From NCBI GenBank assembly GCA_036563615.1, contig DATCMB010000011.1:23296-87295 (forward strand): DNA of 64,000 bases, in the 5' to 3' direction. This stretch comes from Candidatus Binatia bacterium. Lineage in GTDB: Bacteria; Desulfobacterota; Binatia; UBA12015. Position 1 is the stretch's first letter. Each line of letters opens with the position of its first letter. Shown piece by piece: positions 11,602 to 19,408 of this stretch. The translations under genes were made by a program, and so were the position numbers. The notes under the pieces were generated by a model. It did not search any database. It had not been told where the DNA came from and saw only the letters and a list, made by a program, of their open reading frames with translations.

Positions 11602-12048
11602 ATGGACGTCAGCAAGATCATCACGGCGCTGCTCGCCGGGATGCGGGAGATCTCGGCGTCGGAGACGGTGGTGGGCGCCCCGATCCGCTCCGGCGACACG
11701 ACGATCATCCCGGTGAGCAAGGTGACGCTCGGCTTCGGCACCGGCACCGCGGGGTCGCGCAACGAGACCCCGTCGGGCGTCGAGTCGAGCGCCATCGGCG
11801 GTGGGTTGTCGGTCGATCCGCAGGCGTTCATCGTCGTCGACGGCGAGGGACGAGCGCAGCTCCTGTCGCTCAAGGATTCGCGCTCGGCGACGGTGCTGCG
11901 CGCGATCGAGCTCTTGCCGAGCGTCCTGCGCCAGCTCGGCCTGCCGCTGCCCGAAGCGTCCTCCGCGAGCGCCGCGCTGCCTTCCGACCGCGACGGCTCG
12001 GCCAGGGCCGAGAACGAGGATCAGGGCAAGCAACAGGACCAGGCCTGA
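11602..12048 (+). CDS. GerW/YtfJ family protein
   Basis: This 148-residue protein has the GerW (spore YtfJ) domain: MREISASETVVGAPI, TIIPVSKVTLGFGTGTAG, a glycine-rich GGGLSVDPQAFIVV strand and a LPSVLRQL helix. A polar low-complexity tail of about 30 residues is added. YtfJ is needed for efficient spore germination in Bacillus, but relatives occur in many non-sporulating bacteria, so sporulation should not be assumed. It is followed immediately by a DUF2953 gene, the same pairing as ytfJ/ytfI. The ATG is preceded by GGGAGGAGGAAGGC, a strong ribosome binding site. Confidence 0.9.
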   Translation: MDVSKIITALLAGMREISASETVVGAPIRSGDTTIIPVSKVTLGFGTGTAGSRNETPSGVESSAIGGGLSVDPQAFIVVDGEGRAQLLSLKDSRSATVLRAIELLPSVLRQLGLPLPEASSASAALPSDRDGSARAENEDQGKQQDQA

Positions 12049-12737
12049 GCAGCGCGCTCGCCATCGCGGGCGCGATCCTCGTCGCGCTCGCGCTCGTCGT
12101 CGTCCTGTTGCTGCTGCCGCCGGTGCGGCTCGCGCTGTGCGTGCGCGGCGACGTCGAGCGCGGCTTCGAGCTGCGCTTCCGCTGGCGTGCGCTCGGCGTC
12201 CTGCGAGGGAGCCGCGCGCTGCGCCGACGCCCGACGTCCTCGACGGTGACGCCGACGCCGCCCGAAGCTGCACCGTCGAAGCCGCCGCGGTCCGACGACG
12301 CGCGCGCGACGACGTCCGCCGACGCGAGCGCGACGCCGCGCGACACGCGCGAGAAACGCCGACCTCGCGGAACGACCGTGCACGAGCGAGCGCAACGTCT
12401 CGCGGAGTACGCCGCGCTTGCGCTGCGCGCGCTGCAGACCCGTGCCGTCGTCATCGAGCGCCCCCGCGGCTGGATCGAGCTCGCGCTCGACGACCCGGCG
12501 CAGACCGGACAGGCGTACGGCCTCGCCTGCGCGCTGCAGGCGCTCGCCGATCCCGAGCGCGCGGTGCGCATCATCCCGCGCTGGACGCTCGAGGGCTGGC
12601 TCGCGATCGATCTCAGGCTCGAAGCCCGCGTGCGTCCGCTGCGCCTCGTCCGCGTGCTGCTCGTGCACGAGTGGCGGCGGCGCCGCGCGCTTGCGGTCCA
12701 TGAGCGAGTGCGCGAAGCGCCGCTGCATGCGGCATGA
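12045..12737 (+). CDS. DUF2953-like (YtfI-like) membrane protein, probable CTG start
   Basis: The frame encodes about 230 residues: one N-terminal transmembrane helix (about residues 5-28, rich in Leu/Val/Ile), an FELRFRWRALGVL strand, a charged Pro/Ser/Arg linker, and a conserved C-terminal part with LDDPAQTGQAYGLACALQAL and WTLEGWLAIDLR, as in DUF2953 proteins. No ATG, GTG or TTG lies between the end of gerW and the membrane helix. The first plausible initiator is CTG at 12045, overlapping the gerW TGA by 3 nt (CTGA) and lying 6 nt after AGGA. An upstream GTG inside gerW cannot be excluded. The function is presumably linked to GerW. Confidence 0.72.
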   Translation: MSSALAIAGAILVALALVVVLLLLPPVRLALCVRGDVERGFELRFRWRALGVLRGSRALRRRPTSSTVTPTPPEAAPSKPPRSDDARATTSADASATPRDTREKRRPRGTTVHERAQRLAEYAALALRALQTRAVVIERPRGWIELALDDPAQTGQAYGLACALQALADPERAVRIIPRWTLEGWLAIDLRLEARVRPLRLVRVLLVHEWRRRRALAVHERVREAPLHAA

Positions 12738-13014
12738 GGAGGAGCGGCTGCTCGCCTGCGCGGCACGGCGCTGCGGCGCCGCCCTCGTGGTGCCGGTCGT
12801 ACGCGTGGTCGCCTCGTCGGTCGGCGCGGTCGCGTACACGGCGGAAGCGCAGGCGGTCGGTCTGCTGATCCGCGACGCGCACGGCGTCCGCTGGACGCCG
12901 CTCGTCCCCCTGCCCGACGACGTCTCGAGCTGGGACGCCTGGCTCGCCGCGCGGCCGACGCTCGTCGCCGAGCTGCGCGCCCGTCTTGAAGCAGGCGACG
13001 AATCGGGATGTTGA
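12727..13014 (+). CDS. small protein of unknown function
   Basis: This is a 95-residue product beginning MRHEEERLLACAARRCG. Its start overlaps the end of the DUF2953 gene by 11 nt, and the frame ends 43 nt before the lipoprotein start. It has a hydrophobic middle (ALVVPVVRVVASSVGAVAY), a region resembling an Ala-rich strand/helix, and a PLPDDVSSWDAWLAARPTL segment. I recognise no domain. Tight overlap with its neighbours and normal codon usage support a real gene in the gerW-DUF2953 transcription unit. There is no obvious signal peptide. Confidence 0.55.
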   Translation: MRHEEERLLACAARRCGAALVVPVVRVVASSVGAVAYTAEAQAVGLLIRDAHGVRWTPLVPLPDDVSSWDAWLAARPTLVAELRARLEAGDESGC

Positions 13015-13057
13015 TCGACTCGAGAACCACGCGCGCGGCGCGTGGCCGGAGGCAAAC

Positions 13058-13507
13058 GTGAAGACGAGAATCGAAGGCTCCTTCGTCGCGCTCGCGATGG
13101 CGTGCGTCGTCGCGAGCGGGTGCTCGTTCTACTACAGCTCGCGCAGCATCTCGGACTCGGTGTCGGCGAGCGGCAAGAGCATCTCCGAGTCGAGCGAGAG
13201 CAGCTCGCCGTCGAGCGGCAACCAGCACGCGGCGTCGCTCTACCAGGAGGACGTGCGCGACTTCACCGCCGCGTACGCGAGCGGCGACGGCGACGTCGAG
13301 GGCTTCCAGCGCGGGCTCGCCGCGGTGGCGCGCCGTCACGGCATCACCGACTGGCAGGCGACGCCCGCCACCTGGATCGGCATCGGTGAGGGTCTGCGGC
13401 GCGCCGCCGCGTCGAGCGAGCGTGCGACCGCGCTCGGCGACGCGCTCGCCGGCGGCGACGTCGAGCGCCGGCGCGAGATCCAGCGCGGCTACGACGGCCA
13501 GGCCTGA
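13058..13507 (+). CDS. putative outer-membrane or periplasmic lipoprotein
   Basis: The 149-residue product starts at GTG 13058, chosen because GGAGG lies 5 nt upstream and because it gives a short lipoprotein signal: MKTRIEG, a hydrophobic core, and a lipobox VASGC with lipidated Cys22. A Ser-rich linker (residues 26-55) follows, and then a helical domain with YQEDVRDFTAAYASG and RRHGITDWQATPATW. From memory, similar small lipoproteins are encoded next to DUF4105 genes in gammaproteobacteria, as here, where the stop is 3 nt before the DUF4105 start. This suggests the two act together at the envelope. Confidence 0.8.
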   Translation: MKTRIEGSFVALAMACVVASGCSFYYSSRSISDSVSASGKSISESSESSSPSSGNQHAASLYQEDVRDFTAAYASGDGDVEGFQRGLAAVARRHGITDWQATPATWIGIGEGLRRAAASSERATALGDALAGGDVERRREIQRGYDGQA

Positions 13508-13510
13508 TCG

Positions 13511-15529
13511 ATGCGCTGGTCTCGCGCGCCGCGGCGCGCTCCGACGCTGCTCGCGGCAGCGCTCGGCGCGACGCTGCTCGCTGCACCGTCGCTCGCGGCT
13601 TCCGAGCCTGCGGCGTTCTTCGACTACCTGCACGTCGAGGCCAACGAGGGCAGCGCGAGCGGCGGCCACGCCGCGATCCGCTTCGGCGACGAGACCTACC
13701 ACTTCCAGTACCACCCCGAGGGCGTGCTGCGGCTGCACCGCGACGACGCGGACGGCTTCCTGCACGTCTACGGCGGCCTGCAGAACCGCGACGTGCACGT
13801 GCAGCGCGTGCGCGTCGCGCCCGAGACCGCGACGCTGCTGCGCCGCCGCTTCAACCATCGCTTCCTGCTCGAGGAGCAGCAGTTCGCGCTGCTCGACGCG
13901 CTGCGCGCCGACCGCGATCTGCTCGCCGCGCAGGCCGCAGGCTCGCCGCCCGTGCTCGCGGTTCCGGGAGCGGGCCTGTTTGCGAGCGCGCTCGACGCGG
14001 ACGCCGCCGCGTGCGACGACGCGGCGCTCGACCGTGCGACGCTCGCCGCGCTGCGTGCGCGAATCGAGGAGCAGCACGGCGACCTGCTCGCGCGTCGCGC
14101 GCGCGAGACCCGGCGCGCGCTCGCAGAGCTTCGTCCGGTGGTCGCAGCACCGCCCGAGGACGTCGCGCCACACCGCTACCCGGCGAGCGCGCCGTCGCTC
14201 GCGCAGCGCACGATCGAGCTCCTCGCCGCCGAGGCGGCGCTCGACGTCCTGCAGCACGGCGCGGTGCTCGAGCCGCGCGTCGTACGCGCGACGTCGCTCC
14301 CGGAGACCGCGCTCGCCGCGGACGAGATCGAGGCGCTGCACGCCTGGGCGCGTCAGCTCGAGACGCAGCTCGTCGCGCTCGCGGCGTCGTCCCGCCCGGA
14401 CTGGGGCGTCGCGCTACTGCTCGGCATGGCGCGGCTCGCGACGCTCGCGCGCAGCATCGCGAGCGGGCAGCTCGTCGTCCTCGACGCCTACCCCGAGGAC
14501 GCGACCGTCCTGCCCGAGGAGCACGTGCGCGCCCACGCGCAGCACCTCCCCGCCCTGCTCGACGACGCCCGCGCGGACCTCACGGCCGCGCGCCGCGCGC
14601 TGGTCGCGACGGGTGGGGTTCCCGAGGCCAAGTACACCGCGCTCGAGACCGCGACCAACCGCTTCCTCGAGCTGCACGACGCGACGCTCTCGGGCGCGCC
14701 CCTGCGCGTCGCGCCGGGGCCGCTGCTGCCGGGGCGCAGCGCTCCCCGTCAAGCACCGACGCTCGAGACGGCGTCGAAGGAGCAGCTCGGGGCGCGTCTC
14801 GCGGCGCTCGAGGCCTCGCTCGCCCGCTACGAGGCGCGGCTGCGCGAGGTCTACGCCTACGACCTCGTGCGGCGCAACTGCGTGTCGGAGATCTTCCGCG
14901 AGATCGCCTTGGCGCTCGACGACGAGGGCGACGGCGGCGTCGCCAACGTCCGGTCCACGAATGAACTCCGCGCGCCGAGCTGCGCCGGCTCGCGCGCGCG
15001 CCTCGGCGGCTGCGTCGCGCCGGACGAGGGTCTGCACTTCATCCCGTTCGTCTCCGCGCGCGCGGTCGCGAGCGAGTACGACGTCGCCGCCAGCCTCGAG
15101 CTGCCGTCCTACCGCCGCGCGCGGCTCGAGGAGATGTACGCCCAGGAGAACGACCTGCTGGTCTTCCTGCGCGAGTCGAACGTGCTGACCTCGACGGTCT
15201 ACGAGCCGAACGACGAGGACTCGGCCTTCCTCTTCTTCACCGACGACGCGGGACCGCTGCGGCCGCTGTTCGGCGCGCTCAACCTCGCCGCCGGCCTCGG
15301 CGCGGGCGCCGTCGGATTGGCGCTGCTGCCCGCCGGCGAGACGGACCTGGTGGTCGCCGGCCTGCGCGGCGCGCTGTTCAGCGTGCCCGAGCTCGCGTTC
15401 GTGAGCTTGCGCAAGGGCAGCTTCGCCTACGTGCCGCGCACGCCGCGCGTGGAGCCGCTCGCGGCGGACGCGGCTTCGCCTTCTGCTTCTTCCTCGTCCG
15501 GCGCGGCGCCGCTCCGCGAGCAGGGCTGA
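13511..15529 (+). CDS. secreted DUF4105 protein (permuted NlpC/P60-like)
   Basis: This is a 672-residue exported protein. Residues 1-30 form a signal peptide (LLAAALGATLLAAPSLA). The DUF4105 domain follows with GSASGGHAAIRFGDE (His53) and, much later, VRRNCVSEIF (Cys457). A His before a Cys is the order expected for circularly permuted NlpC/P60 or LRAT-like thiol hydrolases. Between them lies a long helical insert (about residues 90-420). Near the C-terminus is a hydrophobic stretch (LFGALNLAAGLGAGAVGLALL) that could be a membrane helix. Catalytic activity, perhaps on peptidoglycan or lipid, is inferred from fold only. It is the last gene of the plus-strand group that starts with gerW. Confidence 0.85.
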   Translation: MRWSRAPRRAPTLLAAALGATLLAAPSLAASEPAAFFDYLHVEANEGSASGGHAAIRFGDETYHFQYHPEGVLRLHRDDADGFLHVYGGLQNRDVHVQRVRVAPETATLLRRRFNHRFLLEEQQFALLDALRADRDLLAAQAAGSPPVLAVPGAGLFASALDADAAACDDAALDRATLAALRARIEEQHGDLLARRARETRRALAELRPVVAAPPEDVAPHRYPASAPSLAQRTIELLAAEAALDVLQHGAVLEPRVVRATSLPETALAADEIEALHAWARQLETQLVALAASSRPDWGVALLLGMARLATLARSIASGQLVVLDAYPEDATVLPEEHVRAHAQHLPALLDDARADLTAARRALVATGGVPEAKYTALETATNRFLELHDATLSGAPLRVAPGPLLPGRSAPRQAPTLETASKEQLGARLAALEASLARYEARLREVYAYDLVRRNCVSEIFREIALALDDEGDGGVANVRSTNELRAPSCAGSRARLGGCVAPDEGLHFIPFVSARAVASEYDVAASLELPSYRRARLEEMYAQENDLLVFLRESNVLTSTVYEPNDEDSAFLFFTDDAGPLRPLFGALNLAAGLGAGAVGLALLPAGETDLVVAGLRGALFSVPELAFVSLRKGSFAYVPRTPRVEPLAADAASPSASSSSGAAPLREQG

Positions 15530-15627
15530 CGCGCTCTTCGCCCGGGCCCGCGCTCTCGCGGACGTCGCGCTCGCGCCGACGTCGCACGCGTCCGGACACG
15601 ACGCGACGCGGACGCCGAAGGCGTAAC

Positions 15628-15665
15628 GGAGCGCGGCCCGGGACGAACGCCCCGGACCGCGCTCC
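15628..15665. terminator. GC-rich hairpin between convergent genes
   Basis: GGAGCGCGG at 15628-15636 pairs with CCGCGCTCC at 15657-15665. After one C-A mismatch a further five pairs (CCGGG/CCCGG) form, leaving a short loop. It lies between the convergent DUF4105 gene and the minus-strand gene at 15703. There is no clear U-run, so it could be a bidirectional mRNA-end structure rather than a classic intrinsic terminator. Confidence 0.45.
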
Positions 15666-15702
15666 GCACGACCTCGCTACCGCAGCGCGTCGAGCCGTCG
15701 CG

Positions 15703-17226
15703 CTACTGGATCACCAGCGCCGGCGCGAGCGCCGGATTGCCGGCCGCCTCCGCACCCTCGCGCGAGTAGAACGCCACCGAGCCCGGACCCGGCTTGTAGA
15801 TGAACCAGGTCATGAACTGCTCGTCATTCGGGCCGAGGCCGGCCTTCACGTCCTCGGTGACGTCGATGACGATCTGCGTTCCGTCGGGCAGATCGTTGGT
15901 GACGACCGCGGGACCGCGCGCCGGCCCCTGCACCTTCTTGCCGCCCGTCTTCCAGCGGGCGACGCCGAAGCAGTCGGGCTTCTGGTTCGCGATGTTGGTG
16001 TCGGTGCTGCAGTTCCAGGTGACGCCCCAGCCGGTGCCCTTGGGATTGTTCGGCACCGGGTAGTTGTTGCCGTTGCCCTCGGCCCAGTCCTCGAAGCCGT
16101 CGTTGAGGCGCGCGGCGTACACCGGGCCGCCGCCGGCGGGCCAGCCCGAGGGCGGCGAGAACGGCGGTACGTCGAAGCCGTTGTTCGAGATGGTGAGGAC
16201 GAGCTGCGCGCTCGTGACGTTCGCGAAGTCGACGTTGCGCACGTCGAAGCCGACCAGCGAGCGGATCTGCCGCTCCACGCGCAGCGTCAGGTTCGCGCCG
16301 TTGTTGCGGTTCTTCTGGAAGTGCAGGATGGTCGCGTCCTTGCCGACCTCACCGGGCGGCGGAGGCGGCGGGGGGTTCACGCAGTTGTCCGCGATGCCCG
16401 CGATCGAGTGCTCGATGTCGATCCCGTTCGCGAACAGCTGACCGACGAACGTGCCCCGCGAGCCGCCCGAGCCGATGTGGATCTCGCCGTTCGGCGCGAA
16501 CACGTTGCCGATCCAGTTCGAGTTGCCGCCCGCCTGGAAGGCGTTCGCGCCGGTGGCGTGCGTCTCGAGGCGGAAGCCGCACGCGCCGCCGTTCGCGACC
16601 GTGACGTTGACCGAGCCCCAGCGCGCCGCGCCGCAGACGAAGACGCGCGTCCCGAACTGCGTCACCCTCAGCGTCGAGCCGTTGCCGGCGTTGATCGACT
16701 GGAAGAAGTAGTCGCCCGCGCCGTCGAGCGTGAGGTTGAAGCGGCCGCCGAAGCTGAGCGCGCCGTAGGTGCCCGGGCCGAGGGACAGCGACTGGTTGTT
16801 GCCGCCGCTGAAGTTCTGGCCGCCGGTCGGGCAGGTGAACGGCGTCGGTGCGGGCAGATCGGGCAACATGGGATCGCCGACCACGTCGCCGCCGACGGTC
16901 GAGTTCGAGCCCAGCGACAGGGTCGTTCCCGGCGCGCGGTAGACGGTTCCGAACACCGCGGCATTATTTTGTAGATTGACGTCGCCGCCGCTGCGTACGT
17001 CGCCGTCGATGGTCGCCCGCCCCTGCAGGCGCACGGCGTCACCGGTGACCGGATGCTCGTTGCGAGCGCCCACCAGGCCGACGATGTCGGAGTCGAAGCC
17101 GATGATCACGCCGTTCTCACCGAAGATGGTGTACGCCTCGATCGGCGGTCCGGCGGCGAGAACGCGTGTTGCGATCCCCACCAACACCATCCCAGCCAGC
17201 ACCGCGGTCCATCGCGAGGTCCTCAT
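15703..17226 (-). CDS. secreted beta-solenoid-like protein with C-terminal DNRLRE-type domain
   Basis: The 507-residue product begins MRTSRWTAVLAGM with a Sec signal peptide cleaved near VLA-AGP. Residues of about 30-270 are Gly/Asn/Thr-rich with repeated short strands (GDAVRLQGRATIDGDV, TLSLGSNSTVGGDVVG, GNSNWIGNVFAPNGEI), like polymer-forming or collagen-binding-like solenoids in cell-surface proteins. A seven-proline linker leads to a C-terminal beta-sandwich starting DATILHFQKNRNNGANLTL, matching the DNRLRE/CBM96-like pattern. The ATG at 17226 has GGGAG 6 nt upstream, and an inverted repeat lies further upstream. It is probably extracellular or surface-displayed. Its ligand is unknown. 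Confidence 0.78.
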   Translation of the reverse strand: MRTSRWTAVLAGMVLVGIATRVLAAGPPIEAYTIFGENGVIIGFDSDIVGLVGARNEHPVTGDAVRLQGRATIDGDVRSGGDVNLQNNAAVFGTVYRAPGTTLSLGSNSTVGGDVVGDPMLPDLPAPTPFTCPTGGQNFSGGNNQSLSLGPGTYGALSFGGRFNLTLDGAGDYFFQSINAGNGSTLRVTQFGTRVFVCGAARWGSVNVTVANGGACGFRLETHATGANAFQAGGNSNWIGNVFAPNGEIHIGSGGSRGTFVGQLFANGIDIEHSIAGIADNCVNPPPPPPPGEVGKDATILHFQKNRNNGANLTLRVERQIRSLVGFDVRNVDFANVTSAQLVLTISNNGFDVPPFSPPSGWPAGGGPVYAARLNDGFEDWAEGNGNNYPVPNNPKGTGWGVTWNCSTDTNIANQKPDCFGVARWKTGGKKVQGPARGPAVVTNDLPDGTQIVIDVTEDVKAGLGPNDEQFMTWFIYKPGPGSVAFYSREGAEAAGNPALAPALVIQ

Positions 17227-17252
17227 GCACAACTCCCTGGGGCTCGTTGCTG

Positions 17253-17296
17253 CTTGATCAAGACGCTGACCCGCCCCTCCCGATGCGCACATCGGG
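17253..17296 (-). promoter_or_regulatory. two inverted repeats upstream of the secreted-protein gene
   Basis: Two perfect dyads lie 27-70 nt upstream of the start at 17226: the palindrome CTTGATCAAG (17253-17262) and CCCGATG-CGCA-CATCGGG (17279-17296). They could be operator half-sites or a 5' leader hairpin. The neighbouring LuxR-type regulator gene is an obvious candidate binder, but nothing in the sequence proves it. The rest of 17227-17524 shows no other feature I can support. Confidence 0.35.
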
Positions 17297-17524
17297 ATCT
17301 TGAGGCGAGGCCATAGCAGATGCGCGCGCGCCAGCGAATGTGGAATTTTGCCGCAGTCGCCTACGTTGACTCCCCGGCGAGCCGCAGCGACACCCGCACG
17401 CGCGTCCCGGCGCGGGCGGCGCTGGCGGCCCGATGGCGCCGCCCCCGGCGCCCGGACCCGGCGCCGTCTCGCACGCGTTGCCGAAGCCGGCTCCGCCCTC
17501 GTCGAGCCGGGCGCGCCGCGTCCG

Positions 17525-18217
17525 TCACGGCTCGACGCGCACGAGCCCCGCGCGGATCGCGAAGCGCACGAGGCCGGCGACGTCGTGGATGCCGAGCCGC
17601 TCCATGAGCTGCGCGCGGTGGCTCTCGATCGTCTTGACGCTGAGCTCGAGGCGACGCGCGATCGAGCGCGACGAGGCGCCCTCGGCGACGAGCTGCAGGA
17701 TCTGGCGCTGGCGCGGCGTGAGGCGTGCGAGCCGTGCGCGATCCGACGCCGGGTGGACGTCCGTCCCTGCCTCGCCGCCCTGCCCCGTCGAGCGTCGCCG
17801 GTACGCTTCGACCACCAGGCCCGAGACGCGTGGGCTCAGAAACGTGCCGCCCTCGAGCGCGGCGTGGATCGCGAGCTCGAGCTCGACGACGCTCGCGTCC
17901 TTCAGCACGTAGCCCGACGCTCCGGCATCGATCGCGCGCAGCACGGACTCGGGATCCGCGTGCACCGACACCGCGACCACGCGCGTCGTCGGGCTCGCCC
18001 GCAGCACGCGCGCCGTGGCCTCGGCTCCGTCGAAGCCGGGTCTGGCGACGTCCATCAGCACGACGTCGGGCGTCGTCTCTTCGACCAGGCGGATCACCTC
18101 GGCGCCGTCGCTCGCCTCGCCGACCACCTCGAGATCGGGCATCCGCTCGACCAGCGCGCGGATGCCGGCTCGCACGAACACGTGATCATCGGCGATCACG
18201 ATGCGGATCGGCGCCAT
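17525..18217 (-). CDS. NarL/FixJ-type response regulator
   Basis: This is a 230-residue two-component regulator. The receiver domain shows the acidic pocket IVIADDH (residues 7-12), phosphoacceptor Asp56 in DVVLMDV, Ser84 in VAVSVH and Lys106 in GYVLKDAS. A LuxR-type helix-turn-helix follows (LTPRQRQILQLVAEG, SVKTIESHRAQLMERLGI). The start MAPIRIVIADD at 18217 fits the family best. An in-frame GTG at 18238 would add seven residues. No histidine kinase gene is adjacent, so it is an orphan here. Downstream on the same strand, 298 nt away, is the secreted beta-solenoid protein, a possible target. Confidence 0.92.
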   Translation of the reverse strand: MAPIRIVIADDHVFVRAGIRALVERMPDLEVVGEASDGAEVIRLVEETTPDVVLMDVARPGFDGAEATARVLRASPTTRVVAVSVHADPESVLRAIDAGASGYVLKDASVVELELAIHAALEGGTFLSPRVSGLVVEAYRRRSTGQGGEAGTDVHPASDRARLARLTPRQRQILQLVAEGASSRSIARRLELSVKTIESHRAQLMERLGIHDVAGLVRFAIRAGLVRVEP

Positions 18218-18356
18218 ACCGTCCGTGGCTCTACGCACGCGCCATGCCGTCGACGAGACCGCTGCGCGTACCGTCGGGGTTTGGAGGAGAAGCGCTTAGG
18301 GGATTCCCCGAGACCGACCGAGCATCGTCGGAGGCGAGCGACGTCGCCGGGGGCCT

Positions 18357-18575
18357 TCAGCGCCCGACGCGCAGCGCGCCCTGCGTCGCGGCGCGTTCGG
18401 TCTCCAGGCGCGAGAAGCGCTCCACCGGACGGGCCGTGCTCAGACAGCGCGGGCAGATGGCGGTCTGACGACGTCCCTCTTCCTTGCGCGTCACCGCCCA
18501 GCCCATCGCCTTCACCAGATAGGCGCTGGAAACGTCGGCTGGGGCGCCGCACGACTCGCAATGCCACGCGAACAT
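18357..18575 (-). CDS. small zinc-ribbon-like protein, family copy 1
   Basis: This 72-residue protein begins MFAWHCESCGAPAD, continues with a helix ending KAMGWAV, and has a second CxxC in AICPRCLS. The layout W-x-C-x2-C-G, then a helix ending in (M/I)GW, then C-x2-C is shared with two other small proteins in this window (23120-23368 and 25359-25601), so these are paralogues. Four cysteines in two CxxC knuckles suggest one bound zinc. There is no recognised named domain, no signal peptide, and the C-terminal tail is charged. The role is unknown. Rubredoxin-like electron transfer is a less likely alternative because the spacing and surroundings differ. Confidence 0.68.
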   Translation of the reverse strand: MFAWHCESCGAPADVSSAYLVKAMGWAVTRKEEGRRQTAICPRCLSTARPVERFSRLETERAATQGALRVGR

Positions 18576-18697
18576 AGCCGCCTCGTGTCGTCTACCGTCT
18601 ACCGAGATGCGCCGAGAAAGGAGGAAGCGAACGACAAGGAGCTATGCCGGCGCGCCCGGCGACACAAGGGGGTTTGCTCGATACTTGACGATTTTCA

Positions 18698-18747
18698 CGG
18701 TCGTGCGAGCGTTTGACGGCCGTGCGAGCGAAGGCTCGTTCGCTCGC
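18698..18747. repeat. direct repeat pair plus inverted repeat in a gene-poor stretch
   Basis: CGGTCGTGCGAGCG (18698-18711) recurs as CGGCCGTGCGAGCG (18717-18730) with one mismatch. The second copy runs into a perfect dyad GCGAGCGAA-N6-TTCGCTCGC (18724-18747). The surrounding 18576-18993 holds no gene I can support. Iterated half-sites of this type suggest a regulator-binding region, and a TTGACG hexamer at 18685-18690 could be a -35 element, but no matching -10 was found. Confidence 0.35.
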
Positions 18748-18993
18748 GGCGTCGTGACACGCTGCGGCGTCGCGTGCCGCGTCAAGCACATGCGAGAAAG
18801 CGCGCGAGCACGCCGCGCCGGCTCGACGATCCCGATCCGTGCCCCGGCAGCACCGCCTGCCAAGCACCTGCCCGTCGCCGGCGGCAACGCCCACCCGACG
18901 GACCGACGTCGGGATCGGAGAGCCGCCAGGACGGCCGGCCGTGCCGGCAGGGCGGCTCGAGGGCCGTCGCCGAGGAATGCCCCCGAAAAAGGA

Positions 18994-19017
18994 AAAGCCC
19001 CCGTTTCCGGGGGCTTT
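18994..19017 (-). terminator. intrinsic terminator of tRNA-Arg
   Basis: This is a perfect 10-bp stem (AAAGCCCCCG/CGGGGGCTTT) with a 4-nt loop. Read on the minus strand it is followed by TTTTCC and then TTTTT. It starts 5 nt past the 3' end of the minus-strand tRNA-Arg, so it is a textbook rho-independent terminator for that gene. Confidence 0.88.
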
Positions 19018-19021
19018 CCTG

Positions 19022-19095
<74 letters not shown>

Positions 19096-19231
19096 GCATC
19101 AGCCGTTCGGACACGGGTAGGTAGCCATAACGCTTGCGGGTGTCCAGTGACCTCTGCACGGCACGTCTCTTTCGCGGTCCCACGGGCGTCCTCGCAAGCC
19201 CGCCAGGTCGGGCGGTCGCAGCGCGAGCGCC

Positions 19232-19260
19232 TTGCGGCCTCCGAGACGAGGCATTAGTAG
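19232..19260 (+). promoter_or_regulatory. possible promoter of tRNA-Ser(GCT)
   Basis: TTGCGG (19232-19237) and TAGTAG (19255-19260) are separated by 17 nt and end 25 nt before the tRNA 5' end, the right geometry for a sigma-70-type promoter. The -10 match is weak (three of six positions), so this is tentative. Confidence 0.25.
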
Positions 19261-19285
19261 GAGGGGTCACGCGGAAAACGTGCTT

Positions 19286-19374
19286 GGAGAGATGGCCGAG
19301 TGGTCGAAGGCGCGCGCCTGCTAAGCGCGTATACGGGTAAAACCGTATCGAGGGTTCGAATCCCTCTCTCTCCG
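19286..19374 (+). tRNA. tRNA-Ser(GCT)
   Basis: An 89-nt class II tRNA. Acceptor GGAGAGA pairs with TCTCTCC, the anticodon stem CGCGC/GCGCG encloses CTGCTAA (anticodon GCT), and a long variable arm (TACGGGTAAAACCGTA) is followed by the T-arm GAGGG-TTCGAAT-CCCTC. The discriminator is G and CCA is not encoded. It reads AGC/AGU codons. Confidence 0.97.
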
Positions 19375-19381
19375 CTCGCAC

Positions 19382-19408
19382 GGCGTGGCCGCTGAGCGGC
19401 CTCACGCC
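19382..19408 (+). terminator. hairpin just after tRNA-Ser(GCT)
   Basis: GGCGTG/CACGCC and an inner GCCGC/GCGGC pair around loop TGA with a 2-nt bulge, starting 8 nt after the tRNA. There is no U-run, so it may be a processing hairpin or weak terminator. Beyond it, 19409-19706 has no gene or element I can support. Confidence 0.35.

Noticed and set aside
11466..12044. Upstream extension of the DUF2953 frame through gerW
   Set aside because: The translation upstream of 12045 is Arg/Gly/His noise overlapping gerW; no family similarity.
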